64,000 nt of DNA from Teredinibacter sp. KSP-S5-2 (GCF_032773895.1 NZ_CP120416.1:494001-558000); one strand, 5' to 3'; numbered from the stretch's first letter, positions 35,892 through 45,483 are shown. Numbers and translations are program-made. The notes: generated by a model not told the origin, from the letters alone.

Positions 35892-36257
35892 ATGACAGCA
35901 ACACTTGCGATATCTGATGAAGCCTTGGTAGGGAAGAGCGTAATAGGTGCTGCGGAAGCGTTAGGCCTAACGAGAGAGCAGCTTGCTAATGCGATTGGTG
36001 TCTCCGTTCCAACTGTGGCTCGGATGAAAAGTGGCGGTGCAGTTCCTGGTAATAAACCATTTGAACTGTCATTAATGGTGATTCGAATATATCGGGCATT
36101 ATTCGCCATTGTTGGTGGGGATAACGCCTCAATGAAGCACTGGATGTCTACCCCTAATAAGCACTTTTCAGGGGAGTGTCCGAACGATTTGATTCAAAAA
36201 GTAGACGGTATTTCTCAACTGGTTTGGTACTTGGACGCAATGCGCGGTCGGATTTAA
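35892..36257 (+). CDS. Xre/MbcA/ParS-type antitoxin
   Basis: 121 residues. HTH part LGLTREQLANAIGVSVPTVARMKSG, then the toxin-binding C-terminal domain (RIYRALFAIVGGDNASMKHWM, PNKHFSGECPNDLI, DGISQLVWYLDAMRG). It should neutralise the RES toxin, whose ATG overlaps its stop (TTTAATG), and autoregulate. Confidence 0.88.
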   Translation: MTATLAISDEALVGKSVIGAAEALGLTREQLANAIGVSVPTVARMKSGGAVPGNKPFELSLMVIRIYRALFAIVGGDNASMKHWMSTPNKHFSGECPNDLIQKVDGISQLVWYLDAMRGRI

Positions 36258-36985
36258 TGGAAATAGAAAAACATTTGTCTCTCCAGATTGGCCTTGTGTG
36301 GCGAGTAGTGGAAACACAAGAGGTTGCAGCCACAAGGGACATCACCCAATCCTCTGCAGAACAGCACCGTTTAGAGGAGCTACTGGATGCCTCTAAACCC
36401 AAAGTTCCATCAGATTGTGGCGGATTGTCCTATCTGCTCATGACCCCTTTTCGTTATCCCCCTCTCCGTTATGGTTCCAGGTTTGGAAGTACTCACGAAC
36501 GGGGAATCTTTTACGCCGCCGCAGATATACAGACTGCTTTCGCAGAATCGGCAGTTTACTTATGGCTGTTTCAACGAGGTTTGCAAGAGCTTGGTCCGCT
36601 GGAGTACATCCGCGATCAGCGAACCGCATTTTCGGTAAAACTGGCTAGCTCAAAGGCTCTGGATCTGTGTTCAGGTGTTTTCGAACAAGACCGGGAAAAA
36701 ATAAAATCACCAGATTCCTGGGAGTTCTCGCAACAACTTGGCAGTAAAATCAGGGAGGCTGGTGCGCACTTCTTTTGGTATCCTTCTGCCCGTTTTGAAG
36801 GCGGAGTCAATGCTGCAGTGATCTCGCCGGAAGCTTTTTATACCACCCAGCCCGAAGAGCAGCAAAACTGGAATCTTCGCTTAAGCACCAACTCCTGCTG
36901 GTTTGGTCGCGCGGACTTGGAAAACATCGAGTTTCGGCGTACTGACTTTGAATCTGACGGCAAGTTGCTGCACCCTGCGCTCTAA
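36257..36985 (+). CDS. RES-domain toxin
   Basis: 242 residues from the ATG overlapping the antitoxin stop; the frame runs upstream but the coupled start is preferred. RES motifs: VWRVVETQ (first Arg), YGSRFGSTHERGIFYAA (R-x-S-x-x-G-like region), FAESAVYLW (Glu) and EGGVNAAVIS (Ser/Asn end). RES toxins consume NAD+, halting growth. Arg, Glu and the last motif appear intact, so it looks functional. At about 240 residues it is longer than the smallest RES toxins, with an N-terminal helical part. Confidence 0.88.
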   Translation: MEIEKHLSLQIGLVWRVVETQEVAATRDITQSSAEQHRLEELLDASKPKVPSDCGGLSYLLMTPFRYPPLRYGSRFGSTHERGIFYAAADIQTAFAESAVYLWLFQRGLQELGPLEYIRDQRTAFSVKLASSKALDLCSGVFEQDREKIKSPDSWEFSQQLGSKIREAGAHFFWYPSARFEGGVNAAVISPEAFYTTQPEEQQNWNLRLSTNSCWFGRADLENIEFRRTDFESDGKLLHPAL

Positions 36986-37088
36986 CTGTCATCATTAAAT
37001 TCTGTGATTTAACACGCGTCAGGAGTCTTTCTTATCTCATAGGGCTTCTGTATCTTTACGTAAAAAGTAAAACAATAAAGGTGGTTAC

Positions 37089-37646
37089 TTGAAAAGCATA
37101 ATTGTTGCAGCGAGCCTTATGCTGTTTGCTATGCCTGTGTTGGCAGGGCCGGATCGGGGTGTGTACATCGGTGGCAGTACCATGCTAACCAAAATAGGCC
37201 TGCAGGATGCCTATGACAAAGAAGTGCAATTTAAAGTTGTCGAAGGCATTATCGGGTACCGGTATAACTCCCTGCTGGGGGTAGAAAGCCGAATTGGCGC
37301 TTCTGTGAGAGGTGAAAATGTCCTGGTTCGAGAGGATCCGGTTTCTGGTGAAGAGGATGTGGTTGAAGCAAATATTGATCACTTCGAGTCGATTTATTAT
37401 CGCGCAGAGTTGAAAAACGATATCGCCAAACTCTATATGCTGCTGGGCACTGCGAGAATGAGTGTGACCTCAGAATTTGAGGACGGCACACAAGTGACCA
37501 ACACGTCAAACGGGCTATCTTATGGCATTGGTGGCGGGCTGGTTGTCGGGGATAGCTTCTACTTCAATATTGAAGCTAAAAATCTGATTCACACCAATAC
37601 CGACACGTATTTTGGCTACGGAGCCAGTATCACCCTGCATTTCTAA
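37089..37646 (+). CDS. outer-membrane beta-barrel protein
   Basis: 185 residues. Signal peptide ends at MPVLAGPD. The rest alternates like an eight-strand barrel (VYIGGSTMLTKIGL, FKVVEGIIGYRYNSLLGVESRIGAS, LSYGIGGGLVVGDSFYFNIEAKNLI) and ends in an aromatic residue (ASITLHF), the usual barrel signal. The start is taken as a TTG with AAAGGTGG before it. Function unknown. Confidence 0.8.
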   Translation: MKSIIVAASLMLFAMPVLAGPDRGVYIGGSTMLTKIGLQDAYDKEVQFKVVEGIIGYRYNSLLGVESRIGASVRGENVLVREDPVSGEEDVVEANIDHFESIYYRAELKNDIAKLYMLLGTARMSVTSEFEDGTQVTNTSNGLSYGIGGGLVVGDSFYFNIEAKNLIHTNTDTYFGYGASITLHF

Positions 37647-37657
37647 AAACCGTTTGT

Positions 37658-37677
37658 GGCCACCAGTCGAGGTGGCC
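37658..37677. terminator. hairpin between convergent genes
   Basis: GGCCACC, loop AGTCGA, GGTGGCC. Seven perfect pairs between the ends of the barrel gene and mgsA. T-tracts are poor, so termination is likely but not certain. Confidence 0.45.
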
Positions 37678-37685
37678 CATAAAAA

Positions 37686-38144
37686 CTATGATGTTCTTTC
37701 TTGAATATACGCGTCGTAATCTGGAACCTGGCGCTCATAGGGCTGACCGATCAGCGGCGAAGAGATAATAAAGTCTGCGGACGAGGGGTTACAGGCGACA
37801 GGGATATTCCAAACGGCAGCGATGCGCAGTAGGGCTTTTACGTCCGGGTCGTGAGGCATGGGTTCAAACGGATCCCAAAAGAAAATCAGAACATCGATAT
37901 CCCCTTCAGATATCTTGGCCCCAATTTGCTGGTCGCCGCCAAGCGGGCCGCTTACGTACTTCACTACCGGAAGCCCGGTTTCTTTCTCCAGTTTGTAACC
38001 GGTTGTGCCGGTAGCAAATAGGCGGTGAGCCCCAAGCTCTTTCTTATGGCTTTCTACCCATTGAGAAAGCTCGTTCTTTTTGTTGTCGTGGGCTACCAGG
38101 GCAATATTTTTTGATTGGTGAAGTTTTGCGGGTTTACTTTTCAC
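37686..38144 (-). CDS. mgsA: methylglyoxal synthase
   Basis: Turns dihydroxyacetone phosphate into methylglyoxal and phosphate, a bypass of lower glycolysis. Conserved parts: [21 protein letters not shown] (phosphate loop), [12 protein letters not shown] (catalytic Asp), [34 protein letters not shown]. The longest frame starts with ATG at 38201 (171 residues), but a GTG at 38144 has GGAG six bases before it and gives 152 residues, the E. coli length, so that start is chosen. Confidence 0.93.
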   Translation of the reverse strand: MKSKPAKLHQSKNIALVAHDNKKNELSQWVESHKKELGAHRLFATGTTGYKLEKETGLPVVKYVSGPLGGDQQIGAKISEGDIDVLIFFWDPFEPMPHDPDVKALLRIAAVWNIPVACNPSSADFIISSPLIGQPYERQVPDYDAYIQERTS

Positions 38145-38293
38145 CTGGGTCTCCAAGTATCGGGTTAGAGAGAAAGGGCCAAAGTGTGGGCCCTCAGTCA
38201 TCGAGAGTCAAATAGTGATATCAAAAATAACCCGATAATTCTGCTTGACTCCGCGCCAGCAAATTACTAACATACGCGCCCTCAAATGAGTAC

Positions 38294-38370
38294 GCGCTCG
38301 TAGCTCAGCTGGATAGAGTACCTGGCTACGAACCAGGCGGTCAGAGGTTCGAATCCTCTCGAGCGCGCCA
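38294..38370 (+). tRNA. tRNA-Arg (anticodon ACG)
   Basis: 77 nt with encoded CCA. Acceptor GCGCTCG pairs with CGAGCGC, D arm GCTC...GAGT, anticodon stem CCTGG/CCAGG with loop CTACGAA (ACG at 38328-38330), T arm AGAGG/CCTCT with TTCGAAT. All stems are perfect. The ACG anticodon is normally deaminated to ICG by TadA. Confidence 0.97.
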
Positions 38371-38380
38371 TATAAAACAA

Positions 38381-38413
38381 AAAAGCCTCATCCGAAAGGA
38401 TGGGGCTTTTTTG
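38381..38413 (+). terminator. intrinsic terminator after tRNA-Arg
   Basis: AGCCTCATCC, loop GAAA, GGATGGGGCT, then a T-tract (TTTTT). A-tract on the other side means it may also end the convergent lipoprotein gene. Confidence 0.85.
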
Positions 38414-38437
38414 TTTCCGTTGAGTAAGTGAGTGCTC

Positions 38438-40027
38438 TCAATAGCACGGTGATTGGTTTGTAATTCGGTAGTTCTCATCAAGCAATACATCTGTCCAAAG
38501 AGATTGTGTATCTTTCCCCATATGCTGCCAGCTAGCGAAGTCATAGGCTTCTTCATTCCCCCATTTGAAAGCAATATCGTTTGATGAGGATATCCAGCAG
38601 TTATTTTTGCTTTGTACAAATTCCTCATTTAGATTTGTGCTGTTGGTATATTCCCAGACTCTTATTGCCAGTGGGGAGTTTGCTTGGTTGCTAAAGCCAG
38701 CTGCGGATTGGAATACGTTATTTTCGATAAATACTTTTTTTTCCGCACCGTAACTGGTTTGGATTTCAATACCCACATCAGCGGGTTCCACTACGGTATT
38801 GTGGGCTACCCGAATATTGCCCTGAGTGTATGGAGGATGAGGGTCGGTAATACCGAGTAAGAGCGCGGTTTTATTGTTCACAAAGGTATTAAAGGTAATT
38901 GATGAGTCGTCATCCATGCCGCCAAAACCAATATGGCTTCCGACATCTTTGCTGTTATGAATAAGCAGTTTCCCCGGGCCTGAATGCTTAATTTTATATC
39001 CGCTAATACTTCCTTCTGAATAGCTATCCAAAATATACGCATCGGATGATTGCCCTGATGTGTAAACCAGATAATTGCTGCTGTTCCAGTGGTCAGAGTT
39101 TCGATCGTAATTATTAAACGCTTTACACCGATGACAGATTGCTTGGCTACCGTTTAAATAGAAACCTGTGCAGTTCTCACTACGAGACCAGTTCGAATCC
39201 CGGACGGTAATATTCTGGGCTGCGTTCGATGTATGGGTAACCATCATGCCGCCTCTTTCGCCGATCCCTGCGTTTTTTATTTCAAGGTCTTTATATAACC
39301 AAAAACTTGCGTTGTAACTCCAGTAACCATGTCCGCCTGCTGTATCCAGAATGGCCATTTCTCCTGGGAAGCTGGACACAATATAAGGTTTATCCGCACT
39401 ACCTGCTGCGCCAAAAGTTGGTGCTCTAACGCCGTTGACTTCCCAATTCCAAGTTTCCTGATAGGTTCCGCCGCGAATCATTAAATGACCATAACCCTTT
39501 TCGGCTAATGCTTTCAGACCTTTGTCGATTCGTTTAAACGGCGTGTTTATTGAACCGTCATTTGTGTCATCTCCTGTAGGCGAGACAAATAAAAATTGGC
39601 TGCTATCAACGGATAAATGAACTGGGATTTCGATTGGTTGTTGGCGCCCATCGTCCACCAATACCGAAAAATCAACATTCTTAGTTTGATATTGAGCTGG
39701 CCAGGAAATTTTCCCTTGGGAATCTATGCTCATGTCTGAGGGGGCGTTTTTTAGTTGATAGATAATCGTGTTATTTTCCATATCGGCTGCAATCATCGTG
39801 AAGTCGAATGGTATGTCTGGGTGTGCATATGCGGGTTTGGGCCAGAATATTATGGGCTCGCTGCCATAAGCGTCGGGGTTTTCTGGTTGAGTTGGATCGG
39901 TGGGAGGAGGTGGAGAAGTGGGTTGAGATGTTCCCGGAGCGCTTTGTTCGCTATTGCCGCCGCCACAACCCAGCATGCTGATACAAAGTAATAGTAAAAA
40001 TATTTTTTTTCCTGAGTACAAAGCCAC
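38438..40027 (-). CDS. lipoprotein with Ig-like and right-handed beta-helix domains
   Basis: 529 residues. The signal ends in a lipobox, ISMLGC, so the protein is lipid-anchored. A Pro/Thr-rich linker leads to an Ig-like putative domain (about 60-145). From about 150 on, SPTGDDTNDGSINTPFKRIDKGLKAL opens a parallel beta-helix with PbH1-type turns (KDLEIKNAGI, ITVRDSNWSRSENCTGFYL, ITFNTFVNNKTALLLGI). This is the fold of many polysaccharide lyases and mannuronan epimerases. No lyase family motif can be assigned. Likely acts on or binds an acidic polysaccharide at the cell surface. Confidence 0.8.
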   Translation of the reverse strand: MALYSGKKIFLLLLCISMLGCGGGNSEQSAPGTSQPTSPPPPTDPTQPENPDAYGSEPIIFWPKPAYAHPDIPFDFTMIAADMENNTIIYQLKNAPSDMSIDSQGKISWPAQYQTKNVDFSVLVDDGRQQPIEIPVHLSVDSSQFLFVSPTGDDTNDGSINTPFKRIDKGLKALAEKGYGHLMIRGGTYQETWNWEVNGVRAPTFGAAGSADKPYIVSSFPGEMAILDTAGGHGYWSYNASFWLYKDLEIKNAGIGERGGMMVTHTSNAAQNITVRDSNWSRSENCTGFYLNGSQAICHRCKAFNNYDRNSDHWNSSNYLVYTSGQSSDAYILDSYSEGSISGYKIKHSGPGKLLIHNSKDVGSHIGFGGMDDDSSITFNTFVNNKTALLLGITDPHPPYTQGNIRVAHNTVVEPADVGIEIQTSYGAEKKVFIENNVFQSAAGFSNQANSPLAIRVWEYTNSTNLNEEFVQSKNNCWISSSNDIAFKWGNEEAYDFASWQHMGKDTQSLWTDVLLDENYRITNQSPCY

Positions 40028-40626
40028 TTAGCGCTCTCCTGAATAACGTTTTATCCAACACGAAATAAATATGTCCAGCCCTTGCGTATCTCATTCGTTT
40101 GAATAGGTACTAATTAAGCGAGCGTTAATATTGCTCGGTGTTGAACTTGTCGACTCTCGCTTAACAATATGCTGCCGATATGTGTTGGTATTGGCATTGT
40201 ATTACGCAATAGTGAATGGGGTATATGTACGGTGGTCACAAAAATAAAACTGACGAATCAGGTGTGTTTCATTCCACGGAACTTGGTTATTGATACTTAT
40301 ATGAAGTGTTGGCAAGCTGTGTGTTGAATAAAGCTCATTCTGTTTGGGGCTTGGATTATGTGTATTCTGATATGTCAGGCCAAAATAGAAAAGATTTTCT
40401 GTTGGTTGAATAAGGGGAAATAGATATTCGGGTGCCAAATAAAAAATATAATTGCTAAATTTAACATTACTTCTCTATTGAAAATGCAAGTACGCGATGC
40501 CCAGTTATACTTGCTGATAAAACATAATGATGTTGGTGGCGCTGTTGGTTCGGGGCGTGTTTTCCTGTATTTACTAAACGGATAGTGGCCCAATGATTGA
40601 CCTCGTTAGGTTATAGAGAAAATCTT
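40028..40626. other. gene-free gap before metallophosphatase lipoprotein
   Basis: About 600 AT-rich bases between two divergent genes. It must hold both promoters. Two short minus-strand frames (40202-40438, 40375-40593) have no signal, RBS or domain and are not called. No strong hairpin found. Confidence 0.5.
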
Positions 40627-42219
40627 ATGATAAAAAATCACTTCCATTTTTCAATATTATTCGTTCTCGCCTTAAGTGTTTTTATTGTTTCCTGTACCCC
40701 TACATCTGTGCAGAAAAATAACTCGTCTGTTACTGAGAGTCATTTATCCGAACCTCCACGTGTATTAGCTGTATGGAGTCAAGTTGTTGGGGAGTCGTCA
40801 GATAACGCATTAACCGGTTTGATTTTGCCGCAAGTGGCAATGCGTTTTGTGGTGGGTGCGAATGCCGACCCTTCTGTTTGCAGTGTGTTTTCCGTGTCAA
40901 TAAAAAAGCAAAAAAATACGACATGGATGTACATGCCGGAAATCAAACTCCAGCCGCGCATAAATACAGACAACCCTTTTAATGATATAACGGTATGTGA
41001 AGTATCTGTTCCTGATTCGTTAAAAACTCAGTGGTTTGCCGCACGCCTTGAGTACAAGGGCGCCGTTGTGCGGCTTGACTCAAAATTGGTTGAAGGCGAT
41101 ACCAGGCAAACCGTTGGTAAAGGCTTTACATCGGGTAAGGCGGATAACTCTTTTGCGATGGTGTACGGCCCCGGTTCGATTGGACAACGTCAAAAAGGGG
41201 AAATAACGGCGATAAGCATAGGGGATACTGGCTGTCGTGGTTTGCCAAAGAACAGTTCCGCTCGCATGATGCAAGCTTGTGATGAAAAAAGTTGGCCTCT
41301 ATCTACAATTGCTGAATCAGCTGCGGCATTAAATCCTGACTTGGTTTTACATGTTGGAGACTATCGATATTTTTTGGAAGAAGAAGTCAGTACAGACAGC
41401 TGGTTATATTGGCAAAAAGATTTCTTCCCCGCTGCACAACCATTGCTTCTAGAGGCGCCTTGGGTGTTTGGTCGCGGTAATCATGAGATGTGTCAAAGTG
41501 GCTATTTTGGTCGAGGGTATTTTCAACTGTTTGGAACTGAATCAGAAAATGAGTGCGTAGAAAGCCTTTCTCCCTGGTTCTTTGATGTTGCTGTTGGTGG
41601 TTTGCAATCGAACAATGCGCCGCATCGTTTTGTCATTATTGATACCAACGATGACAAGGCAAAAAGCTTAACCCGCCACTACCAAAATGCGATAAACATG
41701 ACCCGCGAACCTGCAGGGCCAAAAAGTGTTTGGTGGTTAACGCATATTCCTGCATATGACCTGCTTTATTATAGTGGCAGTTTTCATACTGGTGATACTG
41801 GAGTGCGCAACGCATTAAGCGATGCGACAACAGAACGTGGCCCATTGTGTTTGGCTGGAAAGTGTTCGCCCTCGTTATTTTTGCTTGGCCACCAACACCT
41901 CTATCAACATCTGAATTTTATTGACTCAAATAATAATGCGATATTTCCTCAGCATTATATTGTGGGTCATGGCGGTGTTAAGGTGGATATGAGCAGCCCA
42001 GATAATCTACATCAAACATGTTCTTACGATGGTTTTAGCTTTAACGGCACTCAGGCTAATACAGTAACGGATACTCGCACAGAACACGGTTTTGTTTATT
42101 GGCAAAGAAGTGCTTCTACTGTAGATCTGCCTTTGGGGTGGAGGCCGACCCTATATAATGAGTATGGTGATATACAGTCTCATCCTACTGGTAATGTCGA
42201 AAGATGTAATCCAATGTAG
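40627..42219 (+). CDS. metallophosphoesterase lipoprotein
   Basis: 530 residues from the ATG at 40627. Lipobox FIVSC follows a hydrophobic signal. After an N-terminal beta domain (about 45-190) comes a calcineurin-like phosphoesterase with all five metal blocks: ISIGDTGCRG, LVLHVGDYRYF, VFGRGNHEMC, WWLTHIPAYD and LLGHQHLYQHL. Two metal ions should cleave a phosphate ester. Exposed on the cell envelope. It is the second exported metallophosphatase here (the first at 13.5 kb has CBMs); the two are not close in sequence. Confidence 0.85.
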   Translation: MIKNHFHFSILFVLALSVFIVSCTPTSVQKNNSSVTESHLSEPPRVLAVWSQVVGESSDNALTGLILPQVAMRFVVGANADPSVCSVFSVSIKKQKNTTWMYMPEIKLQPRINTDNPFNDITVCEVSVPDSLKTQWFAARLEYKGAVVRLDSKLVEGDTRQTVGKGFTSGKADNSFAMVYGPGSIGQRQKGEITAISIGDTGCRGLPKNSSARMMQACDEKSWPLSTIAESAAALNPDLVLHVGDYRYFLEEEVSTDSWLYWQKDFFPAAQPLLLEAPWVFGRGNHEMCQSGYFGRGYFQLFGTESENECVESLSPWFFDVAVGGLQSNNAPHRFVIIDTNDDKAKSLTRHYQNAINMTREPAGPKSVWWLTHIPAYDLLYYSGSFHTGDTGVRNALSDATTERGPLCLAGKCSPSLFLLGHQHLYQHLNFIDSNNNAIFPQHYIVGHGGVKVDMSSPDNLHQTCSYDGFSFNGTQANTVTDTRTEHGFVYWQRSASTVDLPLGWRPTLYNEYGDIQSHPTGNVERCNPM

Positions 42220-42350
42220 AAGGGGAGGGGTGATATGATGATTCGAAGGCGTTGTTTTTTCGGGATGCCTTCGATTCGGTGAACTTTGGTGATATTAAAG
42301 TTTCGATGATTGTCTTTGAGTTGACTACTTCCCTCTAGAGTTTCAAGTAG

Positions 42351-42668
42351 CTATTCTGATTCTTGTTGATAGTTTTTGCTCTTTTGATTAATGATTAGCT
42401 TTGCTACAAAGCAATAAATCACTGTGAAAACTATAAAAAATAATGGCAGTGTGATGAATAGCGCTCCTTCCATAAAACTACCGGGTAAGCCGTTTAATCC
42501 TGGGGTAAAAATAAATAGCAATATTGTCGTAGGGATAGATATTGCTGACGTGGCTATAGAGTATAGAAAAACTCTTCCTTTTGATGATCGAAGAGGGCTT
42601 TTACGTACAAGCCAGATGCAGATGTTGTATCCTAATAATAGGTGGATAAATAAAGTCAATAAAAGCAT
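42351..42668 (-). CDS. small membrane protein, unknown
   Basis: 105 residues with three membrane segments (LLLTLFIHLLLGYNICIWLV, FLYSIATSAISIPTTILLFIF, GALFITLPLFFIVFTVIYCFV) and a polar tail. No family recognised. It begins an AT-rich island of small exported or membrane genes reaching 47.7 kb. Confidence 0.6.
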   Translation of the reverse strand: MLLLTLFIHLLLGYNICIWLVRKSPLRSSKGRVFLYSIATSAISIPTTILLFIFTPGLNGLPGSFMEGALFITLPLFFIVFTVIYCFVAKLIINQKSKNYQQESE

Positions 42669-42736
42669 GTCGTTTTTCAGTTCTTATGGTTTTATGTCTC
42701 AATGTGGTTTTGGTGTTTTCAGGAATTATTATACTG

Positions 42737-43162
42737 TTATTGCCTTTTTAGTCCTTCCCTAATGTTTTCAATTCTTTTTACATATATTCTACTTTTACTC
42801 TTTCCTTCGTAATACCACATAACTCTCAGGTACTCAATTTGATCCTCTGTGGTGCAAAAGATAATATTGTTTGCCGCCTTCATTCCTTCTGCTTCGTATA
42901 GAGTTGTATCAAGTTGCTCATTGACCACTTCGGTACGAACCAGTGTTCCTGAGGGACTACTACCAGAGAAGTCTCGAATAGATATCTCTAGTTTGTCTTT
43001 GCATCGCTCTGTTTCTGTGCGTGATTTTATGACCACCGTATCACCGCGTGCAATATCGACAACAACATGAGGGATGCCTCGCGCAAGGGCAGTTTGGGAT
43101 AAGCATAACAATAATAAAGCGTTTATCGTGTTTATATATGGTTTTTTTGGATCCCTGCTCAT
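42737..43162 (-). CDS. small exported protein, unknown
   Basis: 141 residues. A signal peptide (INALLLLCLSQTALARG) precedes about 110 residues with two Cys (RCKDKL and IFCTTE), likely a disulphide. The tail ends KRIENIREGLKR. Function unknown. It shares strand and style with the other small exported genes of the island. Confidence 0.6.
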   Translation of the reverse strand: MSRDPKKPYINTINALLLLCLSQTALARGIPHVVVDIARGDTVVIKSRTETERCKDKLEISIRDFSGSSPSGTLVRTEVVNEQLDTTLYEAEGMKAANNIIFCTTEDQIEYLRVMWYYEGKSKSRIYVKRIENIREGLKRQ

Positions 43163-43187
43163 ATTTCATGTCCTTAGGCTGTGTTTT

Positions 43188-43366
43188 TTAAAGCTCTTTA
43201 GTGGGAATAGCTGATTGTATGTGTTTCGAAACGCCTTTAAATACGTGTGGAGCGATCATAGGTTGGCCATACTTTGCGGCATCGTTAGGATAGCCTCTCC
43301 CTCTTGATCCTATGTTTGAAACCGATGATACGCTCCAGCACTAAATTTATGAATAGCAATATTCAT
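43188..43366 (-). pseudogene. decayed short gene with one frameshift
   Basis: An ATG at 43366 reads MNIAIHKFSAGAYHRF and then stops within five codons. A shift of frame at the next bases restores an open frame, SNIGSRGRGYPNDAAKYGQP and on for 24 more codons to a stop at 43188. Together they make about 59 residues that look protein-like in composition. No family recognised. It directly follows another broken reading frame. Confidence 0.45.
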
Positions 43367-43370
43367 TTTG

Positions 43371-43648
43371 TTAATGATGCGAATTTGGGGTGTCTATAAG
43401 CTCGAATAGAGTGCGTTTCCCGTTCCAATATTTATCAAATTGTCGCTTCGTATTGCCAGGAGTATGGAAGACTTCTAGCCAAATTTGGAGAGGTTAAGTG
43501 GCCTTCATCAATTGTGCTGAGATCCAGAATTCCAATTAAGGTCGTAGTTCCTAAATCCGAGCTTTCCTCTTGCTTTTCAGCATTTGTCAACGTCGCAATA
43601 GGTAGAAGCGAGAAGTATAAGTAGGATTTGGAAAGGTTTTCCTTTTAT
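43371..43648 (-). pseudogene. decayed small exported-protein gene
   Basis: An RBS (AGGAG at 43657-43661) stands before ATA where a start codon is expected. The frame then gives a hydrophobic signal, KGKPFQILLILLASTYC. The frame changes to NAEKQEESSDLGTTTLIGIL with DLSTIDEGHLTSPN, and again to LQIWLEVFHTPGNTKRQFDK with YWNGKRTLFELIDTPNSHH before a stop. Two frameshifts and a lost start suggest a dead lipoprotein or exported-protein gene. The parent family is unknown. The rest of the gap (43649-44068) shows no gene. Confidence 0.5.
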
Positions 43649-44068
43649 TGCGTGTTCTCCTTTGCAATGCCAATGATGTCAGAATAGATCTGGACTGAGT
43701 AATGTTTTATTGAGAAAAATAGTACAAAAGACGAAGGGGTATAATGCTGTATGCTGGTTTTGGTATGTCGTCAAAGTTAAATATAGCTAACCAATAGTTT
43801 ATTAGCGCTAGTCCTCATTCTTATTCTGGGCGGAAAATTTGAAAGGGCTCTGCTATAGAGCGAGAGGATACTTTAAAAAAATCGAATCAGGATGGGTGAT
43901 ACTATCGGTGCATATTCTAGAGCTTGGCTCTTTTCTGTGCGTGAAAAATCCCTGTCATATGGTCGTTAGCATAATGTTTATGTTATGAAGCTTGGTTGCA
44001 TGTATGCTCACCTATATATACCTGGCGCCGTTATAAAATGCTTTTTTTTGGTGTGCAATGAGGTGTTT

Positions 44069-45127
44069 ATGAGTAGTACCAAGACACGTTTTTACGAAAT
44101 TGACTTTCTCCGTTTTTTGTCCGCATTTTTTGTTGTTGTTTTTCATTATACTTTCACTGCTAGCGTCGAAAACTTTTCCCCTGTAGCTAACTTTGAGGCG
44201 GTTCGCTATTTCTCTAAATACGCGTATATGGGAATCAACTTCTTTTTCCTGATCAGCGGTTTCGTTATTTTTATGAGTGTTTCCAATGGGAGTGCAAAAA
44301 AGTTTTTGATTTCCCGGTTTACACGGTTGTTTCCTGCCTATTGGTTTGCGCTGCTTGTAACATCGGTTGCAACTGTTTATTTGGGAGGCGAGGTCTTTGA
44401 TATTAACTGGGTCCGCTTTATTGCAAATATAACCATGATTAATGAGCTGTTCGGTCAAAAACCCATTGAGAGCGCCTATTGGACGCTATTTATTGAGCTT
44501 AAGTTTTATTTACTTATCTATGTACTGCTTCTTCTGGGCTTGATGAAATACTATCAACATATTATTGCTATTGTATTGGTTGGCTCTCTGGCCGCATTGT
44601 TCTCTCCTTTAGGGATAAGTTCGGAGCCTTTTCTTCACATCTTTCCGCACTGGAGTGGTTACTTTGCCGCAGGCAGCGCGCTTTATTTAGTGAAGCGTGA
44701 TGGCCCAAGTTTGTACCGGGTTTCGCTTGTTGTGCTTTCGTACCTTTTTATACTGAAACAATCGACTTTATTTGGTGAGTTGATGACGGGGTGGTTGAAT
44801 TACGAGTTTCGAGCGGATGTCATTGTTGTACTTAATTCTGCGTTCTTTTTCTTCTTTTGCGCTATCGCTTTTATGGAAAACAACATCCTCAGGAAAAAGT
44901 GGTGTCTACATCTTGGCGTGCTGACCTATCCGCTTTACCTTATTCACCAGCACCTTGGTTATATGTTGTTTAACCAATTTGGAACAGAAGACAATATTGG
45001 TTACTTGGTTGTGGGCATGATCGTGGTAATGCTGGTGATTGCTTACTTTATGCATACTCAGGTTGAAAAGCGATTGGCGCCGTTGTTTAAAACTTTTGGG
45101 CAAAAAATTCTGAGGGTGTCAAATTAG
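44069..45127 (+). CDS. acyltransferase-3 family membrane protein
   Basis: 352 residues from the ATG at 44069. FYEIDFLRFLSAFFVVVFHY is the family N-terminus with the catalytic His; FFFLISGFVIFMS, FTRLFPAYWFALL and NELFGQKPIESAYWTLFIELKFY are the usual next motifs. About ten membrane helices. Such enzymes O-acetylate surface sugars such as O-antigen, peptidoglycan or exopolysaccharide. The target is unknown. The frame is open upstream to 43985, but only the 44069 start fits the family. Confidence 0.88.
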   Translation: MSSTKTRFYEIDFLRFLSAFFVVVFHYTFTASVENFSPVANFEAVRYFSKYAYMGINFFFLISGFVIFMSVSNGSAKKFLISRFTRLFPAYWFALLVTSVATVYLGGEVFDINWVRFIANITMINELFGQKPIESAYWTLFIELKFYLLIYVLLLLGLMKYYQHIIAIVLVGSLAALFSPLGISSEPFLHIFPHWSGYFAAGSALYLVKRDGPSLYRVSLVVLSYLFILKQSTLFGELMTGWLNYEFRADVIVVLNSAFFFFFCAIAFMENNILRKKWCLHLGVLTYPLYLIHQHLGYMLFNQFGTEDNIGYLVVGMIVVMLVIAYFMHTQVEKRLAPLFKTFGQKILRVSN

Positions 45128-45132
45128 ATTGT

Positions 45133-45483
45133 TCATATCAAAAGGCCGGGGATACCTGGTGCAAGCAATACAATGATCATAACTAAAATTGATAGAGTGT
45201 ACGCTCGAAGTGCTGGAAGAAACCGATATACACGGAAGAAGTAATAGGCTAACCCTAACGGTGCAAAGCATACCGTTAACATTTTTGCTCCAGAAGGTAT
45301 GGGTAAGCTTTTGCTTCTGGAGTTCACTTCACACCATTCGTAAACAATAATATTAAAAAGAATGATATATAGAGCACCTAATAGTACCGCGAGGTGCTCA
45401 TTCATATATGTCAGATTAGAGCAAAAGCCAAAGGTTAGATTTAGTCCCACGAGGAGAAGAATCAAAATGGTAGGTCTTTTCAT
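45133..45483 (-). CDS. small membrane protein, unknown
   Basis: 116 residues with about four hydrophobic segments (ILILLLVGLNLTFGFC, LAVLLGALYIILFNIIVYEW, MLTVCFAPLGLAYYFFRVY, YTLSILVMIIVLLAPGIPG). No known family. Convergent with the acyltransferase, six bases apart. Confidence 0.6.
   Translation of the reverse strand: MKRPTILILLLVGLNLTFGFCSNLTYMNEHLAVLLGALYIILFNIIVYEWCEVNSRSKSLPIPSGAKMLTVCFAPLGLAYYFFRVYRFLPALRAYTLSILVMIIVLLAPGIPGLLI

Noticed and set aside
40202-40593. Two minus-strand frames in the 40 kb gap
   Set aside because: No signal, RBS or recognisable domain; composition fits AT-rich noncoding DNA.
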